From JBHIER01 sp046760705 [NCBI: bacterium] (GTDB lineage: Bacteria > JBHIER01 > G020348925): DNA of 9,803 nucleotides. Location of the stretch: contig JBHIER010000086.1 in the NCBI GenBank assembly GCA_046760705.1, forward strand, positions 1-9,803. Reading direction: 5' to 3'. The notes beneath the pieces are model-generated. The model was not told the DNA's origin. It did no database searches and saw nothing but the letters and a program-made list of their open reading frames with translations. The position numbers and the translations under genes are program-made. Positions within the stretch are counted from its first letter, which is position 1, and each line of letters starts with the position of its first letter. Shown piece after piece: positions 1 through 9,078 of this stretch.

Positions 1-79
1 CAGCAGGCGGGCGGGCTTCGTGACCGTCACCGTCACCCTCACCCCGGGCTTCTCCCGGCAATTGCAATGGCGGCACATG

Positions 80-104
80 AAAAAAGCTTGCTAAAAAAGC
101 AAAC
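80..104 (-). terminator. Rho-independent terminator after the gyrA-associated gene
   Basis: Read on the - strand, GTTTGCT (104-98) pairs with AGCAAGC (92-86) in a 7-bp stem with one G-T pair and a five-T loop, followed by six T (85-80). It lies 34 bp past the stop codon of the cysteine-rich gene, so it probably ends the leftward gyrase transcript. The + strand side has only four T after the stem, so termination in the other direction would be weaker. Confidence 0.75.
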
Positions 105-138
105 TTTTACGATGTAATAATATCGAGCAAGCAAGAGG

Positions 139-624
139 CTACAGGGCCTCCAACATCTTATATGAGATGGCCTCCCCATAGGAGAAGATTTTTGAGTTGA
201 AGCAGTCGATGACGTTGCAGATGCCGATGGAGTCCTGAAAGCTCGCTTCCTTGTCGAGAAAGATAGCTTTTATCTCCCCCTTGCCGCATGTGCATCGGTC
301 GATGGTCGGGAATTCGACATTGCACTCGGGGCATAAAATGGTGTTGACGTTCCCCGGGGCCACATCCACACCTATCTCCACCCGAACATACTCCCCGTAA
401 ACAGGGCTGAGAACGATTTGACCCTCCTCACCGGTACTCTTTCTGATCTTGTGTCTTATGCCCGGATGGCCGTTGAATTTCACCTGATCGTCCATGAGGT
501 TATGGCCGTTGGGGCAATAGCATTCCTTGACGACGAGAATCTTCTTCCTCGGCTCCTTCTCCGTAATGCTCTTCGGATCAGGAATGATCAAAAAGCCCTT
601 CTTGTCGAATCGGTCCCCTGTCAT
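139..624 (-). CDS. Cysteine-rich zinc-ribbon-like protein of unknown function, overlapping gyrA
   Basis: I do not recognise a named family for this 161-residue protein. Cysteines are paired like zinc ligands: C35-x-C37 followed by P-N-G-H41, C98-P-E-C101, C111-x-C113-G, and C136/C141. The middle (about 50-95) has no cysteines and looks beta-rich. There is no signal peptide or membrane segment, so a cytoplasmic protein with one or two zinc ribbons is the best structural guess. The ATG at 624 is the earliest start the frame allows, because an in-frame TGA sits two codons upstream; AGAGGTG lies just before it as a ribosome binding site. The first 47 bp overlap the end of gyrA in another frame, which suggests translational coupling. 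A terminator follows the stop. The CPNGH motif and the linkage to gyrA support a real gene; any role in DNA topology or transcription would be a guess. Confidence 0.8.
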   Translation of the reverse strand: MTGDRFDKKGFLIIPDPKSITEKEPRKKILVVKECYCPNGHNLMDDQVKFNGHPGIRHKIRKSTGEEGQIVLSPVYGEYVRVEIGVDVAPGNVNTILCPECNVEFPTIDRCTCGKGEIKAIFLDKEASFQDSIGICNVIDCFNSKIFSYGEAISYKMLEAL

Positions 625-3082
625 CGATCACCTCTACGTAGTGAGTATCGTTCTCCTCCTCTCTGCTCATCAGTCTGGCCACATCCACCACCTTATCGCC
701 CTTATCGAGTTTAATCAGTTTCACCCCTTGGGTGTTCCGTCCGATGGTCTTGATGCCTATGATCGGCAGCCGGATGACGACTCCTTTGGCCGTAATAATC
801 ATCAGCTCGTCGTCGTCAACCACCTCCTTGATGGTCACCACCTTTCCATTCCGCTTGCTGGTGCGGATGGTGATGACTCCCATTCCGGCCCGGTGCTTGA
901 CCGGATAGTCGATCATCGAGGTCCTCTTCCCGTACCCGTTCTCCGTTACCACAAGCAGGGTGCCCTCTCTCTGGACCACCACCATGCCCACCACCTCGTC
1001 GCCTGGCCGCAATTTAACCCCCCTTACCCCCTGGGCAGCCCGGCCCATATCTCGGACTTCGCTCCCCTGAAAGCGCACCGCCTGCCCGTTCTTCGTTCCG
1101 AGGATGATATCTTGGGTACTGTTGGTGAGTTTCGCCTCTATCAACCGGTCCCCTTTGACAATGTGGATGGCGTTAATCCCTCCCCGCCGTGGATGGCTAT
1201 ATGCTGAGAGATTGGTCTTCTTCACCAAACCGCCGCGGGTGACCATCACAACGTAATGGTCGCTGTCGAACTCCTTGACCGCCATAATGGCCGCTACCTT
1301 CTCGCCGGGGGACATCTCCAACAGATTGACAATGGCCTTGCCCTTGGCCAACCGCCCGCCCTGAGGAATCTCGTGCACCTTGAGCCAGTAGCACCGTCCC
1401 CTGTCCGAGAAGCAGAGGATATAGGCATGCGTGGAAGCGATGAAGAGATGCTCGATAAAATCCTCCTCCTTCGTCCCTGCCCCTGTGACGCCCCGACCTC
1501 CCCGCCGCTGTCGGCGATAGGTCGTAATGGGACACCGCTTGATGTATCCGGCGTGGGAGATGGTGATGACCATATCCTCCTCGGCAACAAGATCCTCGAT
1601 GGAGAACTCGCCCACCTCAGCCAAAATCTCGGTCCGCCGCTCGTCGCCAAATTTATCCTTCAGGTACAGGAGCTCACTTTTGACGATATCCAGTTGCATC
1701 GTCCGGCTCTCTAAAACGGCCTTGAGGTGGGCGATCCGCTTGATCAACTCCAGATATTCGGCCTCTATCTTCTCCCGCTCCAGTCCGGTCAACCGCTGCA
1801 GTCGCATGTCCAGGATGGCTTGAGCTTGGGCTTCACTCAGTTTGAACTCTTTCATCAGACCGTTCTTCGCTGTCTCCGGACTCTTTGACTTTTTGATGAG
1901 AGCGATCACAGCGTCGATGCGGTCCAAGGCGATCTTCAGCCCCTCCAAAATGTGGGCCCGGCGTTCGGCCCTCGCCAGATCGAACTTGGTCCGCCTGATG
2001 ACCACCTGGTGGCGGTGATCGATGAAGCACTGCAGCAGCTCCTTCAGGTTGAGAACCTTGGGCTGGCCGTTCACTAAGGCCAAAGTAATGACGCCAAAAG
2101 TGGATTGCATCTGAGTGTTCTTATACAGTTGATTGAGGATCACCTCGGCATTGGCATCCCTCTTCAACTCCAGAACGATGCGCATGCCGTCCCGGTCCGA
2201 TTCGTCCCTCAGCTCAGCGATATCCGTGACTCTCTTCTCGCGAACCAGCTCAGCAATCTTCTCAATGAGGTTGGTCTTGTTGACCATGAAAGGGATCTCT
2301 GTGATAATGATGTTCTCACGTCCACTCTTCAAGCTCTCGACACTGGCTCTGGCCCTCAAAAGGATGCGGCCTCTGCCAGTTCGATAGGCTTCGGCGATCC
2401 CACCGCTTCCGAAGATGAGTCCCCCGGTGGGGAAATCAGGCCCTTGGACATATTCCATGAGCTCATCGACGCTCATCTCTGGATTGTCGATCAAGGCCAC
2501 CAGACCGTCGACCACTTCACAGAGGTTGTGGGGTGGAATGTTGGTGGCCATGCCCACGGCGATGCCTGAGCAGCCGTTACAGATGAGGTTGGGGAACTTC
2601 CCCGGCAGGATGGTCGGCTCCTGCCTCGTCTCGTCGTAGTTGGGCTGAAAATCGACAGTTTCCCTCTGCAAATCGGCCAGCATCTCCATGGCCGCTGGGC
2701 TGAGGCGGGCCTCAGTGTATCTCATGGCTGCAGGAGGATCGCCGTCAACAGAACCGAAGTTGCCCTGGCCTTCTACCAGGGGATATCGCATGTTGAACTC
2801 CTGAGCCATGCGGACCAGAGTCGGATAGACGACCTGCTCGCCGTGGGGATGATAGTTCCCCGAGGTGTCACCGGCGATCTTGGCGCACTTGCGATGAGGG
2901 CGCCCTGGCCCGAGATTGAGGTCGTTCATAGCTACCAGAATGCGCCGTTGGGAAGGCTTTAACCCATCTCGTACATCCGGCAAGGCCCGAGAGACGATGA
3001 CGCTCATAGAATAGTCGATGTAGGCACTTTTCATCTCCTCTTCTATAAAGACTGGTAAAACGTTTTCCCGCCGGATAGCCAT
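578..3082 (-). CDS. gyrA: DNA gyrase subunit A
   Basis: GyrA is the breakage-reunion subunit of gyrase, which with GyrB introduces negative supercoils using ATP. The 834-residue protein begins with the winged-helix/tower domain ([14 protein letters not shown] at 35-47). The catalytic tyrosine is Y122 in [10 protein letters not shown], with R121 before it, the same numbering as E. coli. The coiled-coil and gate region follow (about 350-490), then the C-terminal DNA-wrapping pinwheel. The GyrA box QRRGGRG is at 525-531, which marks gyrase rather than topoisomerase IV. Length is normal; there is no long acidic tail as in E. coli. At the quinolone-binding positions it has E82, Q83 and P87 instead of E. 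coli D82, S83 and D87. AAGGAG lies about 10 nt before the ATG. A 172-bp gap separates it from gyrB, and its 3' end overlaps the next gene by 47 bp. Confidence 0.98.
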   Translation of the reverse strand: MAIRRENVLPVFIEEEMKSAYIDYSMSVIVSRALPDVRDGLKPSQRRILVAMNDLNLGPGRPHRKCAKIAGDTSGNYHPHGEQVVYPTLVRMAQEFNMRYPLVEGQGNFGSVDGDPPAAMRYTEARLSPAAMEMLADLQRETVDFQPNYDETRQEPTILPGKFPNLICNGCSGIAVGMATNIPPHNLCEVVDGLVALIDNPEMSVDELMEYVQGPDFPTGGLIFGSGGIAEAYRTGRGRILLRARASVESLKSGRENIIITEIPFMVNKTNLIEKIAELVREKRVTDIAELRDESDRDGMRIVLELKRDANAEVILNQLYKNTQMQSTFGVITLALVNGQPKVLNLKELLQCFIDHRHQVVIRRTKFDLARAERRAHILEGLKIALDRIDAVIALIKKSKSPETAKNGLMKEFKLSEAQAQAILDMRLQRLTGLEREKIEAEYLELIKRIAHLKAVLESRTMQLDIVKSELLYLKDKFGDERRTEILAEVGEFSIEDLVAEEDMVITISHAGYIKRCPITTYRRQRRGGRGVTGAGTKEEDFIEHLFIASTHAYILCFSDRGRCYWLKVHEIPQGGRLAKGKAIVNLLEMSPGEKVAAIMAVKEFDSDHYVVMVTRGGLVKKTNLSAYSHPRRGGINAIHIVKGDRLIEAKLTNSTQDIILGTKNGQAVRFQGSEVRDMGRAAQGVRGVKLRPGDEVVGMVVVQREGTLLVVTENGYGKRTSMIDYPVKHRAGMGVITIRTSKRNGKVVTIKEVVDDDELMIITAKGVVIRLPIIGIKTIGRNTQGVKLIKLDKGDKVVDVARLMSREEENDTHYVEVIDDRGPIRQEGLFDHS

Positions 3083-3120
3083 TGGTCAGCCACTCCTTGT
3101 TTCCCTCAGATTATTCGCCA

Positions 3121-3132
3121 CAGAAGGTTCTG
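3121..3132. promoter_or_regulatory. Short dyad upstream of gyrA
   Basis: CAGAA-GG-TTCTG is a two-fold symmetric 12-mer 38 bp upstream of the gyrA start codon. The position would suit an operator or a small mRNA hairpin in the gyrA leader. No matching regulator is known from this window, and a dyad this short can occur by chance. Confidence 0.2.
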
Positions 3133-3145
3133 AAATATAGAAATA

Positions 3146-3214
3146 TGGAGTAATGGAGCGTTGGGGCGTCCGGGGGTCCCCCAGATGCAGATTCCAACGC
3201 CACCCACTACCCCA
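3146..3214. repeat. Long imperfect palindrome between gyrB and gyrA
   Basis: About 69 bp fold into one nested hairpin. The outer arms are TGGAGTAATGG (3146-3156) against the CC(A)CTACCCCA-like segment ending at 3214. The middle arms are a perfect GCGTTGG (3158-3164) and CCAACGC (3194-3200). The inner arms are GCGTC (3166-3170) with GATGC (3184-3188) and GGGGG-T-CCCCC (3172-3182). It is GC-rich and not followed by a clean T run on the - strand, so it is not a canonical gyrB terminator. It may be a dispersed palindromic element or MITE-like repeat, or a structured intercistronic element that affects gyrB mRNA stability. Only one copy lies in this window. Confidence 0.5.
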
Positions 3215-3254
3215 TCACTGCAATCTGTCCTTACAGTCTTCTTGGCGCTTCAGT

Positions 3255-5467
<2,213 letters not shown>

Positions 5468-5524
5468 TGATAGAGTGAATCTCCAGACCGCTAATATCTT
5501 GATAATATCGCTACAATGTGACGC

Positions 5525-6640
5525 TCAGTCGTTCAATCGAAGAGGCATAATAAGACAGAGATACTCCTCATCTTCTTTCTGAATAGTTGGGTACACCAAT
5601 CCGGCTGTGGTTGGAGTGTTCAGTTCAAAAAATACATCATCACTCTCAATGTGTGAGAGGATCTCTAAGAGATATTGACCATTGTAACCGATCTCCATCG
5701 GTTCGCCGACAAACTGAGCATCAATCTCCTCCTTGGCCTCTCCGCCAATCTCCTGATCCAAAGCGGAGAGTAAGATCCCATCTTTCCTCAATGAGAACCG
5801 AACTTGGTGTGTAACAGCATTAGAGAGTAGGGAGACCCTCCTCAGAGAGGACGCCAAGGTATCTCTGTTGATAATAAGCCTCTTCTCATTATCTTTTGGA
5901 ATAACACGTTCATAATTAGGATAGGTTTGAGCAATGAGCCTGGAAAAAATTTGTGTGTCACCAAAATCGAAAAGAATATGATTTTCCCCGAGCGTTACAC
6001 TTTTCAAATCGATCATCTCAGATCGGACACGGGTCAAACAACTGAGCGCTTTTGCAGGGATAATAATTTCCTTCTCCATGGACGGTACTTTTGCTTGAGT
6101 ATTGACGATCTTGGCCAAGCGATGCCCATCGGTGGCCACCATTCGCATCTCATCTTTTCTCATCTGCCACAGAACACCGTTGAGGGCTGGCCGCGTCTCG
6201 TCTGTGGAGATAGCAAAAATTGTCTTCTCCACCATCCTTTGAAGTAGAGATCCTGCGATATCGACTTTGGTCCCTTCTACCGCTTGGGGCAGATCGGGAA
6301 ATTCGTCTTTCTGCAGACCCAAGATTTTGTATATACCACAGGGGCTGGAAATTGTCATCTGTTGTCGTTGGAGAGAAAACTCCAGCGGAGAGTCCGGAAG
6401 TTCTCGCACCACTTCCGCCACCTTTTTCGCCGGTAGGGTTATTGCTCCTTCCTCCGCTGTCTGAATCGGTATTTGAGTGATTATGGAGACATCCAAATCT
6501 GTGGCCGCAATGGAGAGAACATCTCCCTTGCTTTCAAAAGCAGCATTTGACAGAATTGGTTTCGTTGACTTTGCAGGCACAGCATTGAGCACAATTTGCA
6601 TTCCCTGCCACATTTCTGTCTGTTGAACGGTAAATCTCAT
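5525..6640 (-). CDS. dnaN: DNA polymerase III sliding clamp (beta subunit)
   Basis: DnaN forms the ring-shaped dimer that tethers DNA polymerase III and many repair proteins to DNA. The 371-residue length matches the family (E. coli has 366), with three repeated clamp domains at roughly 1-120, 125-245 and 250-371. Landmarks are TRPALNGV (149-156), ATDGHRLA (169-176), YPNYERVIP (240-248) and the C-terminal MPLRL (365-369), which forms part of the partner-binding cleft. The ATG at 6640 is preceded by GGGGAGGAAGAT, a strong ribosome binding site. It is the first gene leftward of the origin; the 473-bp space to dnaA holds the probable unwinding region, so dnaN may have its own promoter there. No truncation is seen. 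Confidence 0.98.
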   Translation of the reverse strand: MRFTVQQTEMWQGMQIVLNAVPAKSTKPILSNAAFESKGDVLSIAATDLDVSIITQIPIQTAEEGAITLPAKKVAEVVRELPDSPLEFSLQRQQMTISSPCGIYKILGLQKDEFPDLPQAVEGTKVDIAGSLLQRMVEKTIFAISTDETRPALNGVLWQMRKDEMRMVATDGHRLAKIVNTQAKVPSMEKEIIIPAKALSCLTRVRSEMIDLKSVTLGENHILFDFGDTQIFSRLIAQTYPNYERVIPKDNEKRLIINRDTLASSLRRVSLLSNAVTHQVRFSLRKDGILLSALDQEIGGEAKEEIDAQFVGEPMEIGYNGQYLLEILSHIESDDVFFELNTPTTAGLVYPTIQKEDEEYLCLIMPLRLND

Positions 6641-6870
6641 ATCTTCCTCCCCATCAAAAAGAATTCAACAAAAAGGCCGTTAAAACCACTATAAAATATA
6701 AAATTTTTTTTCGAGGAGCAACAAAAAAGTTGTAGAAAAACCTTTTTTTAATAAAAATTAAGATTTTGTTTATACTAAAGATAGAAACATCTGGAACCGA
6801 AGGAACCCTCCCTGGTGCACCCCCCAAATCTCCTGAATGTGAATATTGGCCGAGAGAATACTTGTTCCGC

Positions 6871-6940
6871 ATATTAATTCCATATAAGTGATTTATTTTT
6901 CTTAGCTTATACTATTATAATTAATCAAAGACATTTTCTA
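6871..6940. other. Probable DNA unwinding element (AT-rich)
   Basis: Seventy bases with 12 G/C lie directly next to the DnaA-trio repeats, on the side away from the DnaA boxes. Low duplex stability and position make this the likely site of first strand opening. The separate A/T-tract region at 6691-6780 is equally AT-rich but is not next to the trios. Confidence 0.65.
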
Positions 6941-6949
6941 TAGTAGTAG
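6941..6949 (-). promoter_or_regulatory. DnaA-trio repeats (three)
   Basis: The + strand reads TAGTAGTAG, so the - strand reads CTACTACTA. The TAG strand, read 3'-to-5' away from the DnaA box, is GAT-GAT-GAT, which fits the published trio consensus 3'-(G/A)A(T/A)-5'. The array starts 15 bp from the box at 6965-6973 and runs straight into the AT-rich segment, the geometry required for DnaA to step from duplex box to single strand. Confidence 0.7.
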
Positions 6950-6964
6950 TACGAACTGGCAGAG

Positions 6965-6973
6965 TGTGCATAA
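6965..6973 (-). promoter_or_regulatory. DnaA box TTATGCACA
   Basis: It matches the consensus TTATNCACA exactly on the - strand. It is the box closest to the trios and so the likely anchor for origin opening. Confidence 0.85.
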
Positions 6974-7042
6974 TTAAATGGAGGTGCCTTTTTTGGGTGG
7001 TGGAATATGGGGAATCGGAAAAAGGGAGCATGTTCACAGGCA

Positions 7043-7051
7043 TGTGGATAA
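7043..7051 (-). promoter_or_regulatory. DnaA box TTATCCACA
   Basis: A perfect strong-consensus box in the same orientation as the one at 6965-6973, 70 bp closer to the dnaA stop codon. Confidence 0.88.
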
Positions 7052-7113
7052 TTGGTCTCTAAGGTGGACAGAACGCGCCACTCTCAGTTATAAACAGCGA
7101 TTCCACACAAGCT

Positions 7114-8490
7114 TCACCCCTCTTGCACAGTGATACTATTGGTGAGATCGTCGATGAGTTTCTTAAACTCGTATTTTCTTTCCGCTTCTCTCTCTACGGT
7201 CTGGCAGGCGTAAATCACAGTGCTGTGGTCTCTGCCTCCAAAATGGAGGCCGATGGACTTTAAGGAGTGATTGGTCATTTTTTTTGAAAGATACATCGCT
7301 ATCTGCCTCGGTAACACAACTTCCTTCTTTCTCGTCTTTGCCCGAAGGATGTCCTCTGGGAGCGAGAAATATTGACATACGCGTCTCTGAATCGACTCAA
7401 TCGAGATCTGTCTGTATCCGTTTCTGATCGTATCTTTGAGAACTTCCCTGGCCAGATCGATAGTGATCTCAGAGCCAGTGATAGAGGAGAAAGCGAGGAG
7501 CCGAATGAGAGACCCCTCCAATTCTCTTATGTTCGTCACAATTTTGGAGGCGATGAAGGAGATGACGTCATTGGAGATGGTCAGCCCGTCTTCCTCCGCC
7601 TTCTTTTGCAGAATAGCTATTCTCGTTTCTAAGTCCGGCTGTTGGATATCGGTCACGAGCCCCCATTGCACGCGGGAGATGAGCCTCTCTTCGAGGCCTT
7701 TCAACTCTCGGGGTGGGCGATCGGAGGTGAGAACGATCTGCTTGCCCTCCTGATGGAGGGTGTTGAAAGTATGAAAAAACTCCTCTTGAGTTCGTTCTTT
7801 GTTGATAAAAAAATGGATATCATCCACAAGAAGAACGTCCACATTCCTATAATACTGGCTGAATTCCGACGTTTTGTTATTCTGAATAGAGTTTATAAAT
7901 TCGATCGTAAAGCGCTCTGAAGATACATAGATAAGCCGGCTGGATGGCGATTCCGAGCCGATGAAATTGCCAATGGCCTGGATAATGTGAGTTTTCCCTA
8001 ATCCGACCCCGCCATATATGACCAAAGGATTGAACTTCGTCCGGCCCGGTGCCTCTGCCACGGCCAAGGAGGCAGCCTGCGCAAACTGGTTGCAGGAACC
8101 CACTACAAAAGTGTCAAATCGGTATCTGGGATTGAGTTGATTGTCCGCTGAGACCTGCTTTGCTCTCGGAAAGATAGGGTTTCTTCGACTTGCACTGGCG
8201 AGAGGAACAATCTCATGCCTCTTTTCAGAAGGCACAGTGAATGATAGTTGCGGTTCTACGCCCGTAACCTCCTTCACCGATTCCTCGATAAGAGCGAGGT
8301 AATGCTCCTCGAGCCAATCGCAAAAGAACTGATTGGGCACCTGAATTATGAGGGAATCTTCAGAATAGGCCACCCCCTTCGTAGGTTTAAACCAAGTCTC
8401 AAAGCTCTGCTTGTTGACGCGCTCTCTTATGCGCAGAAGACTACTTTCCCAGATATCAAGAGCGCTATTACCCATTTCTACGTATGGCAT
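7114..8490 (-). CDS. dnaA: Chromosomal replication initiator protein DnaA
   Basis: DnaA binds DnaA boxes, forms an ATP-dependent filament and opens oriC. The 458-residue protein has all four domains: the N-terminal interaction domain (W14, FETWFKP at 30-36), a short variable linker (about 85-118), the AAA+ domain and the C-terminal DNA-binding domain. Walker A is GGVGLGKT (160-167) and Walker B is LLVDDIHF (220-227). The arginine-finger region reads SRVQWG (272-277, R273), where most DnaA have SRFEWG or SRFGWG. Domain IV carries LPRQIAMYL (393-401) and the box-recognition signature GGRDHSTVIYA (418-428). The ATG at 8490 has only a weak upstream GGA; an in-frame ATG five codons later is possible. 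A perfect DnaA box lies 19 bp upstream of the start, so autoregulation by DnaA is likely. Confidence 0.98.
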   Translation of the reverse strand: MPYVEMGNSALDIWESSLLRIRERVNKQSFETWFKPTKGVAYSEDSLIIQVPNQFFCDWLEEHYLALIEESVKEVTGVEPQLSFTVPSEKRHEIVPLASASRRNPIFPRAKQVSADNQLNPRYRFDTFVVGSCNQFAQAASLAVAEAPGRTKFNPLVIYGGVGLGKTHIIQAIGNFIGSESPSSRLIYVSSERFTIEFINSIQNNKTSEFSQYYRNVDVLLVDDIHFFINKERTQEEFFHTFNTLHQEGKQIVLTSDRPPRELKGLEERLISRVQWGLVTDIQQPDLETRIAILQKKAEEDGLTISNDVISFIASKIVTNIRELEGSLIRLLAFSSITGSEITIDLAREVLKDTIRNGYRQISIESIQRRVCQYFSLPEDILRAKTRKKEVVLPRQIAMYLSKKMTNHSLKSIGLHFGGRDHSTVIYACQTVEREAERKYEFKKLIDDLTNSITVQEG

Positions 8491-8508
8491 TATAGGAATT
8501 TCCAGAAG

Positions 8509-8517
8509 TTATCCACA
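8509..8517 (+). promoter_or_regulatory. DnaA box TTATCCACA nearest the dnaA start
   Basis: A perfect consensus box 19 bp upstream of the dnaA start codon, inside the probable leader or promoter. It belongs to a 13-bp direct repeat TTATCCACAATTT also present at 8585-8597. It is well placed for DnaA to repress its own transcription. Confidence 0.88.
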
Positions 8518-8584
8518 ATTTATCGAGAAATGACCACCCCTCGCAACCAACGGAAACCGTGGTGTGGGAATGACGTTGTAACTA

Positions 8585-8593
8585 TTATCCACA
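8585..8593 (+). promoter_or_regulatory. DnaA box TTATCCACA
   Basis: A perfect consensus box, the second copy of the 13-bp direct repeat, 76 bp from the first copy. It is a candidate site for both dnaA control and origin assembly. Confidence 0.88.
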
Positions 8594-8737
8594 ATTTCTC
8601 AACACCTCAACGAATGCGGTAAGACATTATGTACTAAAATGTTACAGTTGCGATTCATTAGTGAGAACGGAAGATATCAACACATAATTCACTCGGGAGC
8701 AGAAGAGAAAGGCCAAGCCTCCCAAAAAATTCATAAA

Positions 8738-8757
8738 TTATCCACATCTTATCCACA
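8738..8757 (+). promoter_or_regulatory. Two tandem DnaA boxes TTATCCACA, 11 bp apart
   Basis: Perfect boxes at 8738-8746 and 8749-8757 start 11 bp apart, about one helical turn, so two DnaA molecules would sit on the same face of the DNA. The spacing favours cooperative binding. Confidence 0.9.
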
Positions 8758-8881
8758 CTCACTTTCAACTCTGTAGACAGACTCCAATTTAGCCCACAAA
8801 TTTGGCCATGTCAAGACAAATCTTCAAAAAATCTTCCTCTCCGTACAGCGATGGCACATCCATCTATATGAATAAAAAAAC

Positions 8882-8910
8882 TTGACTTTGCAGACCTTAA
8901 CATGTAACTT
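8882..8910 (+). promoter_or_regulatory. Probable rpmH promoter
   Basis: TTGACT (8882-8887) is one base from the sigma-70 type -35 consensus. Exactly 17 bp later is TAACTT (8905-8910), which keeps the T, A and final T of the -10 consensus but is otherwise weak. It would start transcription about 20-25 bp before the rpmH start codon, whose GGAGGAG ribosome binding site begins at 8931. Confidence 0.5.
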
Positions 8911-8939
8911 TTTTCTTACAGACAAAAAAAGGAGGAGTT

Positions 8940-9074
8940 ATGAAACGGACATTTCAGCCGAGCAACAGGAAGCGTAAGAATAAGCATGGGTTTCGAAAGC
9001 GGATGAGTACGAAATCTGGGCGTGCAATTCTCAGCCGCCGAAGAAGCAGAGGGCGAAAGCGGCTGACCGCTTAG
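8940..9074 (+). CDS. rpmH: Large ribosomal subunit protein bL34
   Basis: A 44-residue, highly basic protein starting [13 protein letters not shown] and ending GRKRLTA, the hallmark of bL34, a small structural protein of the 50S subunit. The full family motif is intact ([23 protein letters not shown]). The ATG at 8940 follows GGAGGAG by three bases, and the consensus-like promoter is about 30 bp upstream. It is the first gene of the rightward group; rnpA begins four bases after its stop, so the two are almost certainly cotranscribed. Confidence 0.98.
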   Translation: MKRTFQPSNRKRKNKHGFRKRMSTKSGRAILSRRRSRGRKRLTA

Positions 9075-9078
9075 GGCT

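Larger units (their letters stand above)
6641..7113. other. oriC: oriC, unwinding part, in the dnaA-dnaN intergenic region
   Basis: This 473-bp non-coding stretch carries, in order from the dnaA end, two perfect DnaA boxes (7043-7051 and 6965-6973, both reading TTATNCACA on the - strand), a mixed linker (6950-6964), three tandem DnaA-trio triplets (6941-6949), and a 70-bp segment with only 12 G/C (6871-6940). That is the order described for the bacterial basal unwinding system of B. subtilis. A one-mismatch box (TGTGAATAT, 6838-6846) lies on the far side of the AT segment. A second AT-rich tract at 6691-6780 has 16 G/C in 90 bases and lies beside dnaN. No credible coding sequence is present. 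Confidence 0.85.
8491..8939. other. oriC: oriC, upstream part: dnaA-rpmH intergenic region with DnaA-box cluster
   Basis: This 449-bp non-coding region lies between the divergent dnaA and rpmH genes. It holds four perfect TTATCCACA boxes, all on the + strand (8509, 8585, 8738 and 8749), plus the probable rpmH promoter near 8882. Together with the boxes beyond dnaA it makes a two-part origin resembling the Bacillus arrangement. No trio array or comparable AT-rich opening site adjoins these boxes, so they more likely serve DnaA loading and control of dnaA. I saw no clear terminator, riboswitch or small gene in it. Confidence 0.8.

Noticed and set aside
44-58. Small hairpin CCGGG-CTTCT-CCCGG
   Set aside because: It is only 5 bp, has no T run on either strand, and lies beyond the convincing terminator at 80-104.
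2-94. Open + strand frame containing an alternating V-T-V-T-V-T-L-T stretch, ending in TAA at 92-94, possibly the 3' end of a convergent gene
   Set aside because: Only about 30 codons are visible, the start lies outside the window, and the short GTCACC-type repeat could create this pattern by chance. It cannot be decided from this sequence.
527-1207. Long open frame on the + strand opposite gyrA (226 codons)
   Set aside because: It is a shadow of the strongly coding gyrA strand, rich in H, P and D as expected from reverse-frame translation, with no recognisable domain.
6654-6872. 72-codon open frame on the - strand between dnaA and dnaN
   Set aside because: It spans the AT-rich origin sequence and has low-complexity I/F/K content, with no ribosome binding site or family resemblance.
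7088-7096. DnaA-box-like TTATAAACA
   Set aside because: It differs from the consensus in the conserved CACA part, and such near matches are expected by chance in AT-rich DNA.
8248-8622. 124-codon open frame on the + strand overlapping the dnaA start and DnaA boxes
   Set aside because: It is antisense to dnaA and runs through two DnaA boxes; the conserved dnaA frame explains this DNA.
8695-8723. GGGAG...CTCCC inverted repeat upstream of the tandem DnaA boxes
   Set aside because: It has a 5-bp stem with a 19-nt loop and no T run, and a competing GGC-CAA-GCC pairing; too weak to call a terminator or riboswitch.
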